A stretch of 64,000 bases of DNA. Source: Streptomyces sp. yr375. GTDB taxonomy: Bacteria; Actinomycetota; Actinomycetes; Streptomycetales; Streptomycetaceae. Below, piece after piece: positions 25,438 to 33,403 of the stretch; the stretch's first letter is position 1; each line of letters begins with the position of its first letter. The stretch is from NCBI RefSeq assembly GCF_900110755.1, contig NZ_FOFF01000031.1, forward strand, positions 35,384 to 99,383, written 5' to 3'. The notes below the pieces were generated by a model, which was given only the letters and a program-made list of their open reading frames with translations, searched no databases and was not told where the DNA came from. Position numbers and translations under genes: made by a program.

Positions 25438-25473
25438 TTCTGCTTGTCGGAATACTAATTCCGCTTTGTGGAA
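25438..25473. promoter_or_regulatory. two putative AllR boxes, allR side
   Basis: TTCTG-N5-CGGAA at 25438-25452 and TTCCG-N5-TGGAA at 25459-25473, centres 21 bp apart, exactly two helical turns. This is the same spacing as at the hyi promoter. Confidence 0.65.
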
Positions 25474-25558
25474 ACGTCCAGAGTGGCGGTGGTCGGCGAT
25501 GGCGGGTGCACTGGGGAAAGTGTGCCCTTGACGGTACGAAGGCGGGAGTGAAGACTCC

Positions 25559-25590
25559 TTCAACAGAACGTTGAATTCCGTTACGTGGAA
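25559..25590. promoter_or_regulatory. two putative AllR boxes, allB side
   Basis: TTCAAC-N5-GTTGAA at 25559-25575 is a perfect 6-bp inverted repeat. TTCCG-N5-TGGAA at 25576-25590 directly abuts it. Centres are 16 bp apart. They lie 74-105 bases upstream of the allB GTG. Confidence 0.65.
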
Positions 25591-25596
25591 GTTTCT

Positions 25597-25650
25597 GACG
25601 GAAAACGAGCGGAACACGAGCGGAAAACAAGCGGAAATCAAGCGGAACAC
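25597..25650 (+). repeat. 11-bp tandem repeats in the allB leader
   Basis: GAGCGGAACAC (25607), GAGCGGAAAAC (25618), AAGCGGAAATC (25629) and AAGCGGAACAC (25640) follow each other without gaps, preceded by a partial copy at 25597. Each contains CGGAA, the right half of the AllR box. The run ends just before the ribosome binding site of allB. Confidence 0.85.
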
Positions 25651-25663
25651 GAGAGGGGTCCGG

Positions 25664-27001
25664 GTGTCCGACGCCGAACTGGTACTGCGCTCGACGCGCG
25701 TCATCACTCCCGAAGGGGAGCGGCCCGCCGCGGTCGCCGTCGCGGGCGGCGAGATCACGGCCGTCCTGCCGTACGACGCCCCCGTCCCCGAGGAAGCCCG
25801 GCTGGAAGACTTCGGCGACGACGTCCTGCTGCCCGGCCTGGTCGACACGCACGTGCATGTCAACGACCCCGGCCGCACCCACTGGGAGGGCTTCTGGACC
25901 GCCACGCGCGCGGCGGCGGCCGGCGGCATCACCACCCTCGTCGACATGCCCCTCAACTCCCTCCCGCCGACCACCACGGTCGAGCACCTCCGCGTCAAGC
26001 AGCGGGTCGCCGCCGACAAGGCGCACGTCGACGTCGGCTTCTGGGGCGGCGCGCTCCCCGACAACGTCAAGGACCTGCGCCCGCTGCACGACACCGGCGT
26101 CTTCGGCTTCAAGGCGTTCCTCTCCCCGTCGGGCGTGGACGAGTTCCCGCACCTCGACCGGGACGGACTCGCCGCGTCGCTCGCCGAGATCGCCGCCTTC
26201 GACGGCCTGCTGATCGTGCACGCCGAGGACCCGCACCACCTGGCCGCCGCCCCGCAACAGGGCGGCCCCAAGTACGCCGACTTCCTGGCCTCCCGCCCCC
26301 GCGACGCCGAGGACACGGCCATCGCGCACCTCGTCGCCGAGGCGAAACGCCTCCACGCGCGCGTGCACGTCCTGCACCTCTCCTCCAGCGACGCGCTGCC
26401 GCTGATCGCCGCCGCGAAGGCGGAGGGCGTCCGCGTCACGGTCGAGACCTGCCCGCACTACCTGACCCTCACTGCCGAGGAAGTCCCGGACGGGGCAAGC
26501 GAGTTCAAGTGCTGCCCGCCCATCCGCGAGTCCGCCAACCAGGACCTGCTGTGGCAGGCCCTCGCGGACGGCACCATCGACTGCGTGGTCACCGACCACT
26601 CCCCGTCCACGGCCGACCTGAAGACCGACGACTTCGCGACCGCGTGGGGCGGCATCTCCGGCCTCCAACTGAGCCTGGCGGCCGTCTGGACGGAGGCGCG
26701 CAGGCGCGGCCACGGCCTGGAGGACGTCGTCCGGTGGATGTCCGCGCGCACCGCCGCCCTCGCGGGCCTCACCCGCAAGGGCGCGATCGAGGTGGGCCGC
26801 GACGCCGACTTCGCCGTCCTCGCCCCCGACGAGACCTTCACCGTCGATCCGGCCGCCCTCCAACACCGCAACCGCGTCACGGCGTACGCCGGCAAGACCC
26901 TGTCCGGCGTCGTGAAGTCCACCTGGCTGCGCGGCGAACGGATCGTCGCCGACGGCGAGTTCACCGACCCGAAGGGCCGCCTCCTCACCCGCACCCCCTG
27001 A
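25664..27001 (+). CDS. allB: allantoinase
   Basis: 445-residue dihydroorotase-type amidohydrolase, opening allantoin to allantoate. Metal ligands are DTHVHVNDPG, the carboxylated lysine region GVFGFKAFLSPSGVDE, LIVHAEDP, VLHLSSS and VTDHSPS. GTG at 25664 was chosen because AGAGGGG lies seven bases upstream; the frame upstream of it reads through the 11-bp repeats and is not protein-like. Allantoicase follows at 92 bases in the same direction. Confidence 0.93.
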   Translation: MSDAELVLRSTRVITPEGERPAAVAVAGGEITAVLPYDAPVPEEARLEDFGDDVLLPGLVDTHVHVNDPGRTHWEGFWTATRAAAAGGITTLVDMPLNSLPPTTTVEHLRVKQRVAADKAHVDVGFWGGALPDNVKDLRPLHDTGVFGFKAFLSPSGVDEFPHLDRDGLAASLAEIAAFDGLLIVHAEDPHHLAAAPQQGGPKYADFLASRPRDAEDTAIAHLVAEAKRLHARVHVLHLSSSDALPLIAAAKAEGVRVTVETCPHYLTLTAEEVPDGASEFKCCPPIRESANQDLLWQALADGTIDCVVTDHSPSTADLKTDDFATAWGGISGLQLSLAAVWTEARRRGHGLEDVVRWMSARTAALAGLTRKGAIEVGRDADFAVLAPDETFTVDPAALQHRNRVTAYAGKTLSGVVKSTWLRGERIVADGEFTDPKGRLLTRTP

Positions 27002-27093
27002 GGGGTTACGGGCACCCGCACCCCATACGTCATACGCACCCCCCCGCACCCGCACCCGCACTGGCCGACCCCCGAAAGGCAGACCTGATCACC

Positions 27094-28209
27094 GTGACGG
27101 CGATAGAGAGCTTCACCGGCGACGCGAACCCCTACGGCGGCGGCGACCCGTACGCGGACTACCGCACCGCCGACTTCCCCTTCACCCGGTACACCGACCT
27201 CGCCGACCGGCAGCTCGGCGCCGGCGTCATCGCCGCCAACGACGAGTTCTTCGCCGAGCGCGAGAACCTGCTGCTGCCGGGGCCGGCCGAGTTCGACCCC
27301 GAGCGCTTCGGGCACAAGGGCAAGATCATGGACGGCTGGGAGACCCGCCGCCGGCGCGGCGCGTCCGCCGACCACCCCTGGCCAACCGCCGATGACCACG
27401 ACTGGGCGCTGGTCCGCCTCGGCACGCCCGGCGTGATCCGCGGCATCGTCGTCGACACCGCCCACTTCCGCGGCAACTACCCGCAGGCGGTCTCCGTCGA
27501 GGGCACCTCGGTGGCGGGCTCGCCGTCCCCCGAGGACCTGCTCGGCGACGACGTGAAGTGGACGACGCTGGTCCCGCGCACGGCCGTCGGCGGCCACGCG
27601 GCGAACGGCTTCGCGGTGTCGGCGGAGCAGCGCTTCACTCACCTGCGGGTCAACCAGCACCCCGACGGCGGCATCGCCCGCCTGCGCGTGTACGGCGAGG
27701 TCGTCCCCGACCCCGCGTGGCTCGCGGCGCTCGGCACCTTCGACGTCGTCGCCCTGGAGAACGGCGGCCGGGCCGAGGACGCCTCCAACCTGTTCTACTC
27801 CCCGGCCTCCAACACCATCCAGCCGGGCCGCTCCCGCAAGATGGACGACGGCTGGGAGACCCGCCGCCGCCGCGACAACGGCAACGACTGGATCCGCTAC
27901 CGCCTCGCGGCCCAGGCGCAGATCCGCGCCCTGGAGATCGACACCGCGTACCTGAAGGGCAACAGCGCCGGCTGGGCCACGGTCTCGGTCAAGGACGGCG
28001 AGAGCGGCGAGTGGACGGAGATCCTCCCCCGCACCCGCCTCCAGCCCGACACCAACCACCGCTTCGTCCTACCGACCCCGGCCGTCGGCACGCACGCACG
28101 CGTGGACATCTACCCCGACGGCGGAATCTCCCGCCTACGCCTCTTCGGCTCCTTGACGGACACAGGCACAACATCCCTGACAGCCCGCCACCAGGAACTG
28201 GGCGCCTGA
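27094..28209 (+). CDS. alc: allantoicase
   Basis: 371 residues made of two homologous beta-sandwich domains. The repeat is easy to see: KIMDGWETRRRR ... IRGIVVDTAHFRGNYPQAVSVEG in the first and KMDDGWETRRRR ... IRALEIDTAYLKGNSAGWATVSV in the second. It hydrolyses allantoate to ureidoglycolate and urea, leading to glyoxylate. The GTG at 27094 is the first start compatible with the domain; the ribosome site is weak, so a start a few codons away is possible. A strong terminator follows. Confidence 0.93.
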   Translation: MTAIESFTGDANPYGGGDPYADYRTADFPFTRYTDLADRQLGAGVIAANDEFFAERENLLLPGPAEFDPERFGHKGKIMDGWETRRRRGASADHPWPTADDHDWALVRLGTPGVIRGIVVDTAHFRGNYPQAVSVEGTSVAGSPSPEDLLGDDVKWTTLVPRTAVGGHAANGFAVSAEQRFTHLRVNQHPDGGIARLRVYGEVVPDPAWLAALGTFDVVALENGGRAEDASNLFYSPASNTIQPGRSRKMDDGWETRRRRDNGNDWIRYRLAAQAQIRALEIDTAYLKGNSAGWATVSVKDGESGEWTEILPRTRLQPDTNHRFVLPTPAVGTHARVDIYPDGGISRLRLFGSLTDTGTTSLTARHQELGA

Positions 28210-28250
28210 CCCACCGTCCACCACGGCGAACCACGAAACCGACGCGAACC

Positions 28251-28290
28251 ACGTGAACACCCCGGCGGGAACGGGGTGTTCACGTGTTTT
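28251..28290. terminator. strong intrinsic terminator after allantoicase
   Basis: Perfect 13-bp inverted repeat, arms 28251-28263 and 28273-28285 with a 9-base loop, followed by GTTTT. It closes the purine block and marks the left side of the phenazine cluster. Confidence 0.9.
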
Positions 28291-28536
28291 GCGTACGACA
28301 GCTTGGCCGGGTACTGGCCGAAGAACACCGATCCGGCCGACCCGGTCGCGGGCAAGCCGAACGCGCTGCCGAAGCATGTGGTCTCCGCGACGCTCGGCGA
28401 CCCCGCCTGGGCGGGCACCACCGTGCTGCGCGGCGACGACCTCGCCAACGAGGTCACCGCCCTCAAGGAGCGCACCGACGGCGAACTCCAGGCTGTTCGC
28501 TCGTACGCACTCCCGGACGACGGGGCAGTGGCATAA
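28276..28536 (+). pseudogene. remnant of a dihydrofolate reductase (RibD C-terminal-like) family gene
   Basis: About 85 codons read like the middle of an actinobacterial DHFR/RibD-C family protein: YDSLAGYWPKNTDPADPVAGKPNALPKHVVSATL, then WAGTTVLRGDDLANEVTALKERTDGEL. The N-terminal strand with the NADPH site and the C-terminal half are missing, and the frame begins inside the terminator stem. It is probably a leftover of a gene cut when the neighbouring cluster was inserted. Confidence 0.65.
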
Positions 28537-28654
28537 CGCTTCTTGATGGTCGAAAGAAGGGTTTGCTATTGGACACGTGGCCGAAAGCGTGTTGGTATTG
28601 CCCCGAAATATCGTGGGTGTCGGTGCGGAGTTCGGTCGAATCGGGGAGAATTGT
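28537..28654. other. promoter region of the methyltransferase
   Basis: AT-richer spacer between the DHFR remnant and the methyltransferase start. It is the probable left promoter of the phenazine cluster. No clear box was identified. Confidence 0.4.
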
Positions 28655-29530
28655 ATGGGCAGCGCTGAGAACACCGAAGAGATGTACAACCTTTTCAACA
28701 AGACGGCGAAAGCGTACGACCAGAGCGGTGTGGAGTTCTTCCGGCCGATCGGGCGCCGCCTTGTCGAGTTCTCGGGAATTTCTGCCGGGAATTCCGTTCT
28801 CGATGTCGGCGCGGGTCGTGGAGCCGCGCTCTTCCCCGCCGCCGAGGCCGTCGGTGAGAGCGGCGAGGTGATCGGCGTCGACATCTCCGAGGAGATGGTC
28901 AAGTACGCGCGGGGGGACGCCGAGGAGCGCGGTCTGAAGCGGGTCTCGGTCGAGGTCATGAACGGGCAGCGGCCCGAGTTCGCGGCGGGCCGGTTCGACG
29001 CGGTGATCGGCAGTTGCAGCCTGTTCATCTGGGTCAAGAGCTCCGACGACGTACGCCCGTACCGGGAACTGCTGCGTGCGGGTGGCCGGTTCGCGACGGC
29101 CGCGCCGTCGTTCTTCTCGACCACGCGCGGCAAGTGGGCGCTCTTCCCGGAGATCGTGAACGAACTGCTGATGCCGTACATGCTGCAGTCGCTGAAGCAG
29201 AGCGGCGCCTACGACTCCCAGTTCGCCGAAGCCGGCTCGAACTGGCTGATCACCGCGGAGTCCATAGCGAAGACCCTCGAGGACGCCGGATTCGTCGACG
29301 TCGAGGTGGTGGAGGAAGAGCTGCCGGTCGTCGTCGAGTCGGGCGAGCAGTGGGTTGAATTCACGTACACCACCGGAATGCGTGGAATGTGGGAGCGTAT
29401 CGAGGAGAATGAGCGCCGCGAGGTCGTTTCGGAGGTCTCCCGGCGACTGGACACGCTGCGGGACGAGAATGGCGAGATCACTGTTCCGGTGCCGATCGTC
29501 TATATGCGGGGGAAGGCGCCGCAGGCCTGA
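28655..29530 (+). CDS. SAM-dependent methyltransferase, UbiE-like
   Basis: 291-residue class I methyltransferase. Motif I is SVLDVGAGRGAALFPAA, followed by GEVIGVDISEEMVKYAR and motif IV-like FDAVIGSCSLFIWVKSSDD. The C-terminal third is large and includes MPYMLQSLKQSGAYDSQFAEAGSNW. Start at 28655 has GGGGAGA seven to eight bases upstream. As the only methyltransferase in the cluster it is the candidate for O- or N-methylation of the phenazine product, for example an ester (inference). Confidence 0.85.
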   Translation: MGSAENTEEMYNLFNKTAKAYDQSGVEFFRPIGRRLVEFSGISAGNSVLDVGAGRGAALFPAAEAVGESGEVIGVDISEEMVKYARGDAEERGLKRVSVEVMNGQRPEFAAGRFDAVIGSCSLFIWVKSSDDVRPYRELLRAGGRFATAAPSFFSTTRGKWALFPEIVNELLMPYMLQSLKQSGAYDSQFAEAGSNWLITAESIAKTLEDAGFVDVEVVEEELPVVVESGEQWVEFTYTTGMRGMWERIEENERREVVSEVSRRLDTLRDENGEITVPVPIVYMRGKAPQA

Positions 29531-29577
29531 TATTCGGTGATATGCGAGGCGTCCGCAGTCTGCACGGGGGAGAGACA

Positions 29578-32313
29578 GTGGTCGAAGGTGTGTGGCCCGT
29601 TACCGCGAGGGAGTCGGAACTCGCGGAGATCAAACAATGGACGGCTGCGGGGGTCGGCGCTCTCCTGGTCGGCGAGCACGGGACGGGAAAGAGCACGCTC
29701 CTGAACGCCGCGCTGGAACAGGCGGAGCGTACGGGCACCCGGGTGGTGCGCGGTGACGTGCCGGGGAACCACCTGCGCGCAGCGCTCCCGTCCCAGCCGC
29801 TGTCGTCCCCGGCGCGGGCGGCGCGTCGACAGGTCGCCGTGGCGATCGACGACGTGCACCTGGCCGACCCGGTGACCCTGGGCCTGGCGTGCCGACTGGC
29901 GGACAGCGGCCAGGCGCTGCTGCTGGCCACCGCCCCGCCCGGCGCCCTGCCGGGCGGGGTGCGGCGGCTGCTCATCGGCAAGCGCGTGCGACGGCTCGGC
30001 GTCGACGCCCTCGACAGGTCGGGGAGCGTGCGCATGCTCGCGGCGCGGCTCGGCGGGCCGGTGGCCGTCGACACCGCCGAGCGCTTCTGGAGACTCACCC
30101 GCGGCAATGCGCTGACCCTGCGGGAACTGGCGGACCAGGCCCTCGCCGAGGGCACCCTGCGACCCGTACGGGGCAGGTGGCAGTGGCCCGGTCTGCTCGG
30201 GGTGCCCGACAGCAGGCTGGTCGATCTGGTGGAGCTGCTGCTCGGCGACCTCGGGCCGGGCGAACGCGAGCTGGTCAACATGCTGGCGCTCGCCGGCTCG
30301 CTGCAGACCGGGCTACCGATCGTCGACGAACTCGGCGAGGCGGCGGAGTCGCTGAACCGGCGTGGTGTACTCGTCGCCCGACGCGCGGGATTCCGGCTCG
30401 ACCTGCGACTCGCCCACCCCCTGTGCGAGGCCGTCGTCGCGGCCACCCTCCCGGAGCTGACGGCCCGCCGGCTGCGGCAGCGGATCGCCGACGCGGTCGA
30501 GGACGCGGGAGCCCACCGCCCCGGCGACGCGGCCCGCATCGCCGTACTCGGCCTCGGCGCGGGGCGGCTGCCGGAACCCGCCCGGTCACGGGCGGCGGCC
30601 GTGAGCGCGCTACGCGCCGAGGACTACCCACTCGCCGAACGACTGAGCCGTGCAGCCCTCGCCGGCGGGGCCGTCTCTGGGGCCACCACCGGGGCCACCG
30701 TCGGGGCCGCTGCCCGGCCCGTCTCCGGGGCTGCTGCCGGGGTCGCCTCCGGGGTCGCTTCTGGGACCGCTGTCGGTGCCGTCTGCGGGGCTGCTGCCGG
30801 TGCCGCTGCCGGGTTCGTCACCGGGGCTGTCTCCAGCACCGCTGCCGGGTCTGTCACCGGGGCCGTCTCCGGAGCCGCTGCCGGAGCCGCCCCCGGAGCC
30901 GACGACGTCGTCGTGGTTCGGCTTCTTGGTGAGGCGCTGGTTGGACAGCGCCGTCATGTGGAGGCGGAGGCCTACTTCGCGCAGGCCGCGCAGGACGCCG
31001 CCGTGCTTCGTCCGCGCGCTCTCAATATGAGCCTCGGTCTGGGGCGGCTCGCGGAGGCGGAGGCGGTCGCCGAGACGGATCTCGGGGCGCGGGCCCTGGT
31101 GCGGTTGGTCAAGGACCGGATCGTTCACGCACGGCAGTTGGCCGAGGCGGCGCCGGACGCCGAGCCCCTGCTCGCCCTGCTTCACCACGTGTCGGGCGAC
31201 GACGACGCAGCCCTTGCCGTGCTGTCCGCGTCCCGCCCGGCCCTGCCCGGCCGGGACGAGGCGACCCGCCTCGACCACCTCTGTGTCACCGGGTGGCTCA
31301 CCGCGTACACCAGGGGACCGGCCGAGGCCGGGGAGGTGCTGGCCGCCCTGCGCGAGCAGGCCGCGGACGACGACGCCCGCGCCCGCACGTACGCCGATCT
31401 CCTGGAGGCGCGCATCCTGCGCGGCGCGGGCCGTACGGCCGAGGCGGTCCCGCTGCTGCGGCAGGCGGCCGCCTACCGCGCACCCACCGACTGGCTCAGC
31501 ACCCGCTCCTGGCGCATCGCCCAACTGGCCGGTGCCGTCGCGGAGTCGGGGGATGGACTGGAAGCCGTCTCCCTGCTGGAAGAGGCCCGGGCGGCGCAGC
31601 AGGACGAGTGCCGGTACCCGCTGATGGCGGACGCGGTGGAGTTGGAAGCCGCGCTCGTGGAGGCCTGCCTCGGCGACCGCGAGGCCGCGGCACGCCGGGC
31701 GTTGCGGGTCGCCGGGCGGGCCCTGTCCGCCGCTCGGCACGGACAGGCGCTCGCCGCGATGCATCTGGCGGCTCGGGCAGGCGCGGCGACCAGCGCCGTG
31801 GCCGTCTGGGCGGCCGCCTGCGGTGGTCCGCCCGCGACGACCGACGCGGTCCGGCCGCGGCACGTCCTGGCGCTCTCGCGGGACGACGGCGACGCCCTGG
31901 ACGAGGTCGCCCGGCGGTACGACGCCCTGGGGCTGCTGCCACTCGCGGCGGAGGCCTGCGCGCAGGCGGCGCACGCGCACCAGGCGTCCGGCGACCGGCG
32001 CAAGGCCCGGGCCGCGCAGCTCGCGGGCGTCGCACTCGTCTCCCGCTGCGGCTCCGAGCCGCCTCAGTGGGCCGTGCCGGCCGAGCGACGGGGCCGTGGT
32101 TCCCGTACCGGACTCACCGCCCGCGAGCGGGAGATCGTGACCCTCGCCGTCTCACACCTGTCCAACCAGGAGATCGCCGACCGGCTCGTCCTGTCCGTAC
32201 GGACCGTGGAGAACCACCTCTACCGCGCCTACGGCAAGCTCGGCGTCACCACCAGGTCGGAGCTGGCTCCCCGGCTGGGCCTGGGGCCCGCCCGCGTCGG
32301 GCGCATCGCCTGA
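29578..32313 (+). CDS. large ATP-binding LuxR-family (LAL-type) regulator
   Basis: 911 residues. The N-terminal AAA-type ATPase has Walker A VGEHGTGKSTLLNAAL and Walker B-like VAIDDVHLADPVTL. A helical middle region follows, and the C-terminal LuxR helix-turn-helix is GLTAREREIVTLAVSHLSNQEIADRLVLSVRTVENHL. Residues around 365-440 form an odd Gly/Ala/Val/Ser/Thr stretch of GAVSGAA-type repeats produced by a minisatellite. GTG at 29578 was chosen over the ATG at 29542 because GGGGGAG lies five bases before it. It is the likely cluster activator. Confidence 0.85.
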   Translation: MVEGVWPVTARESELAEIKQWTAAGVGALLVGEHGTGKSTLLNAALEQAERTGTRVVRGDVPGNHLRAALPSQPLSSPARAARRQVAVAIDDVHLADPVTLGLACRLADSGQALLLATAPPGALPGGVRRLLIGKRVRRLGVDALDRSGSVRMLAARLGGPVAVDTAERFWRLTRGNALTLRELADQALAEGTLRPVRGRWQWPGLLGVPDSRLVDLVELLLGDLGPGERELVNMLALAGSLQTGLPIVDELGEAAESLNRRGVLVARRAGFRLDLRLAHPLCEAVVAATLPELTARRLRQRIADAVEDAGAHRPGDAARIAVLGLGAGRLPEPARSRAAAVSALRAEDYPLAERLSRAALAGGAVSGATTGATVGAAARPVSGAAAGVASGVASGTAVGAVCGAAAGAAAGFVTGAVSSTAAGSVTGAVSGAAAGAAPGADDVVVVRLLGEALVGQRRHVEAEAYFAQAAQDAAVLRPRALNMSLGLGRLAEAEAVAETDLGARALVRLVKDRIVHARQLAEAAPDAEPLLALLHHVSGDDDAALAVLSASRPALPGRDEATRLDHLCVTGWLTAYTRGPAEAGEVLAALREQAADDDARARTYADLLEARILRGAGRTAEAVPLLRQAAAYRAPTDWLSTRSWRIAQLAGAVAESGDGLEAVSLLEEARAAQQDECRYPLMADAVELEAALVEACLGDREAAARRALRVAGRALSAARHGQALAAMHLAARAGAATSAVAVWAAACGGPPATTDAVRPRHVLALSRDDGDALDEVARRYDALGLLPLAAEACAQAAHAHQASGDRRKARAAQLAGVALVSRCGSEPPQWAVPAERRGRGSRTGLTAREREIVTLAVSHLSNQEIADRLVLSVRTVENHLYRAYGKLGVTTRSELAPRLGLGPARVGRIA
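30655..30900 (+). repeat. GC-rich minisatellite inside the LuxR gene
   Basis: Degenerate tandem units such as GGGGCTGCTGCCGG and GGGGCCGTCTCC, spaced by multiples of three, run in frame and encode the GAxSGAA-type tract. The tract interrupts the helical middle domain without breaking the frame. Confidence 0.8.
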
Positions 32314-33039
32314 GCGGGCGCGCCGGGGCGGACCGGGGTGGCCCGGGGCGGGCCAGGGCGCGCCAGAGCGGGGTGGGCCGGGGTGGAGCGGGGAGGGTTG
32401 GAGTGGAGTGGGGCGGGTGTCGTGTGCTCGGGTGCGGATGCCCCGCCGCCCCGGCCGGTGGACCGCTGCGACTGGGTCCCCGGCCGGTGGAGCGCTGCGA
32501 CCAGACCCTCTGGAAGGTGGGCCGCTGCGACCGGGCCCTCTGGCTGGTGGGTTCGGGGCGGGTGTCGTGTGCTCGGGTGCGGATGCCCCGGCGCCCCGGC
32601 CGGGTGGACCGCTGCGACTGGGTCCCCGGGACGGTGGCGCTGCGGCTGGGCCCCCGGGACGGTGCGCCGCTGTGGCCGGGCCCCGGACGGTGGAACGTTG
32701 TGATCGGGCCCTTTGGAAGGTGGGCCGCTTATCGGGCTCTCTGGCCGGTGGGTCCGGGGCGGGTGTCGCGTGTTCGGGTGCGGATGCCCTGGCGCCCCGG
32801 CCGGTGGACCCGTGTGGCCGGGCCCCCGGGCCCGTGGGCCGTTGCGACCGGGCCCTTCGGACAGTGGGCAGCTCTGGCCGACCCCCGGACTGGTGGGCCG
32901 CTGTGGCGGCCGGGGCCTCCGGACGGTGGGCTGCTCTGGCCAGCCTCGCCTGGACGGGTAGGCCGCTGTGACCGGGCCCCCGGGACGGTGGAACGTTGTG
33001 ACCAGCCCCCCCCGGCCGGTGGACCGCTGTGAACGGTGT
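32314..33039. repeat. 726-base G-rich repetitive intergenic tract
   Basis: Lies between two convergent genes. A unit of about 70 bases starting GGGCGGGTGTCGTGTGCTCG occurs at 32411-32483, 32556-32629 and, more diverged, 32757-32826. Between them are shorter units of the type GGTGGGCCGCTGCGACCGGG. Several frames stay open through it only because stop codons are rare in such sequence; none has a convincing start or domain. No transposase or target duplication was seen. Confidence 0.85.
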
Positions 33040-33372
33040 TCAGCCCGTCTTCTCTGTCAGTTCCTGGGTGATGCGGTCGTTCCAGGCGGCGAATGTCGGG
33101 GTGCTGGTCAGTTCTCCGAAGTCCACGCCCAGGCCTGCGCGGCGCCACTTGGTGACCAGGCGCATCATCTCCAGGGACCCGAGGCCCAGCCGGATGAGAT
33201 TGGCGTCGTCCTCGATCTCGGCCGGGCTGACGCCGATCAACTCGGCGAGCACCGAACGCAGTTCCTCGCCGGTGACGGGCGGAGCCGGCGTTGCCGGTGC
33301 GGGCTTCGTTCCGCGAGTGCTGTCGGTTCCGTTGGTGGTTCCGTTGGTCTCGGTACGGTCGGTCCGGGGCAT
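33040..33372 (-). CDS. free-standing carrier protein, aryl-carrier-like
   Basis: 110 residues with a Thr/Pro-rich leader of about 32 residues and a phosphopantetheine domain: ANLIRLGLGSLEMMRLVTKWRRAGLGVDFGELTSTPTFAAW, with the attachment serine at residue 66. The pattern MMRLVxxWRR and PTxxAW resembles the aryl carrier domains of EntB-type proteins. The usual DS before the helix is GS here. AAGGA precedes the start at 33372. It follows the KAS III-like gene by 31 bases in a two-gene operon and could carry the phenazine carboxylate or another starter. Confidence 0.85.
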   Translation of the reverse strand: MPRTDRTETNGTTNGTDSTRGTKPAPATPAPPVTGEELRSVLAELIGVSPAEIEDDANLIRLGLGSLEMMRLVTKWRRAGLGVDFGELTSTPTFAAWNDRITQELTEKTG

Positions 33373-33403
33373 CTGGTGTGTCCTTTCAGGGGCGGCGGGG
33401 TGG

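Larger units (their letters stand above)
25358..25663. other. allR-allB divergent control region
   Basis: 306 bases between allR and allB with no gene. It contains two pairs of putative AllR boxes (25438-25473 and 25559-25590) and a run of 11-bp repeats in the allB leader (25597-25650). Confidence 0.7.

Noticed and set aside
32411..32826. CRISPR-like array
   Set aside because: Units are about 70 bp, spacing is unequal and the intervening DNA is itself repetitive; no cas genes.
32408..32971. Open frames with repeating peptides in the G-rich tract
   Set aside because: They follow from the DNA repeat itself; three frames are open and none has a ribosome site or known domain.
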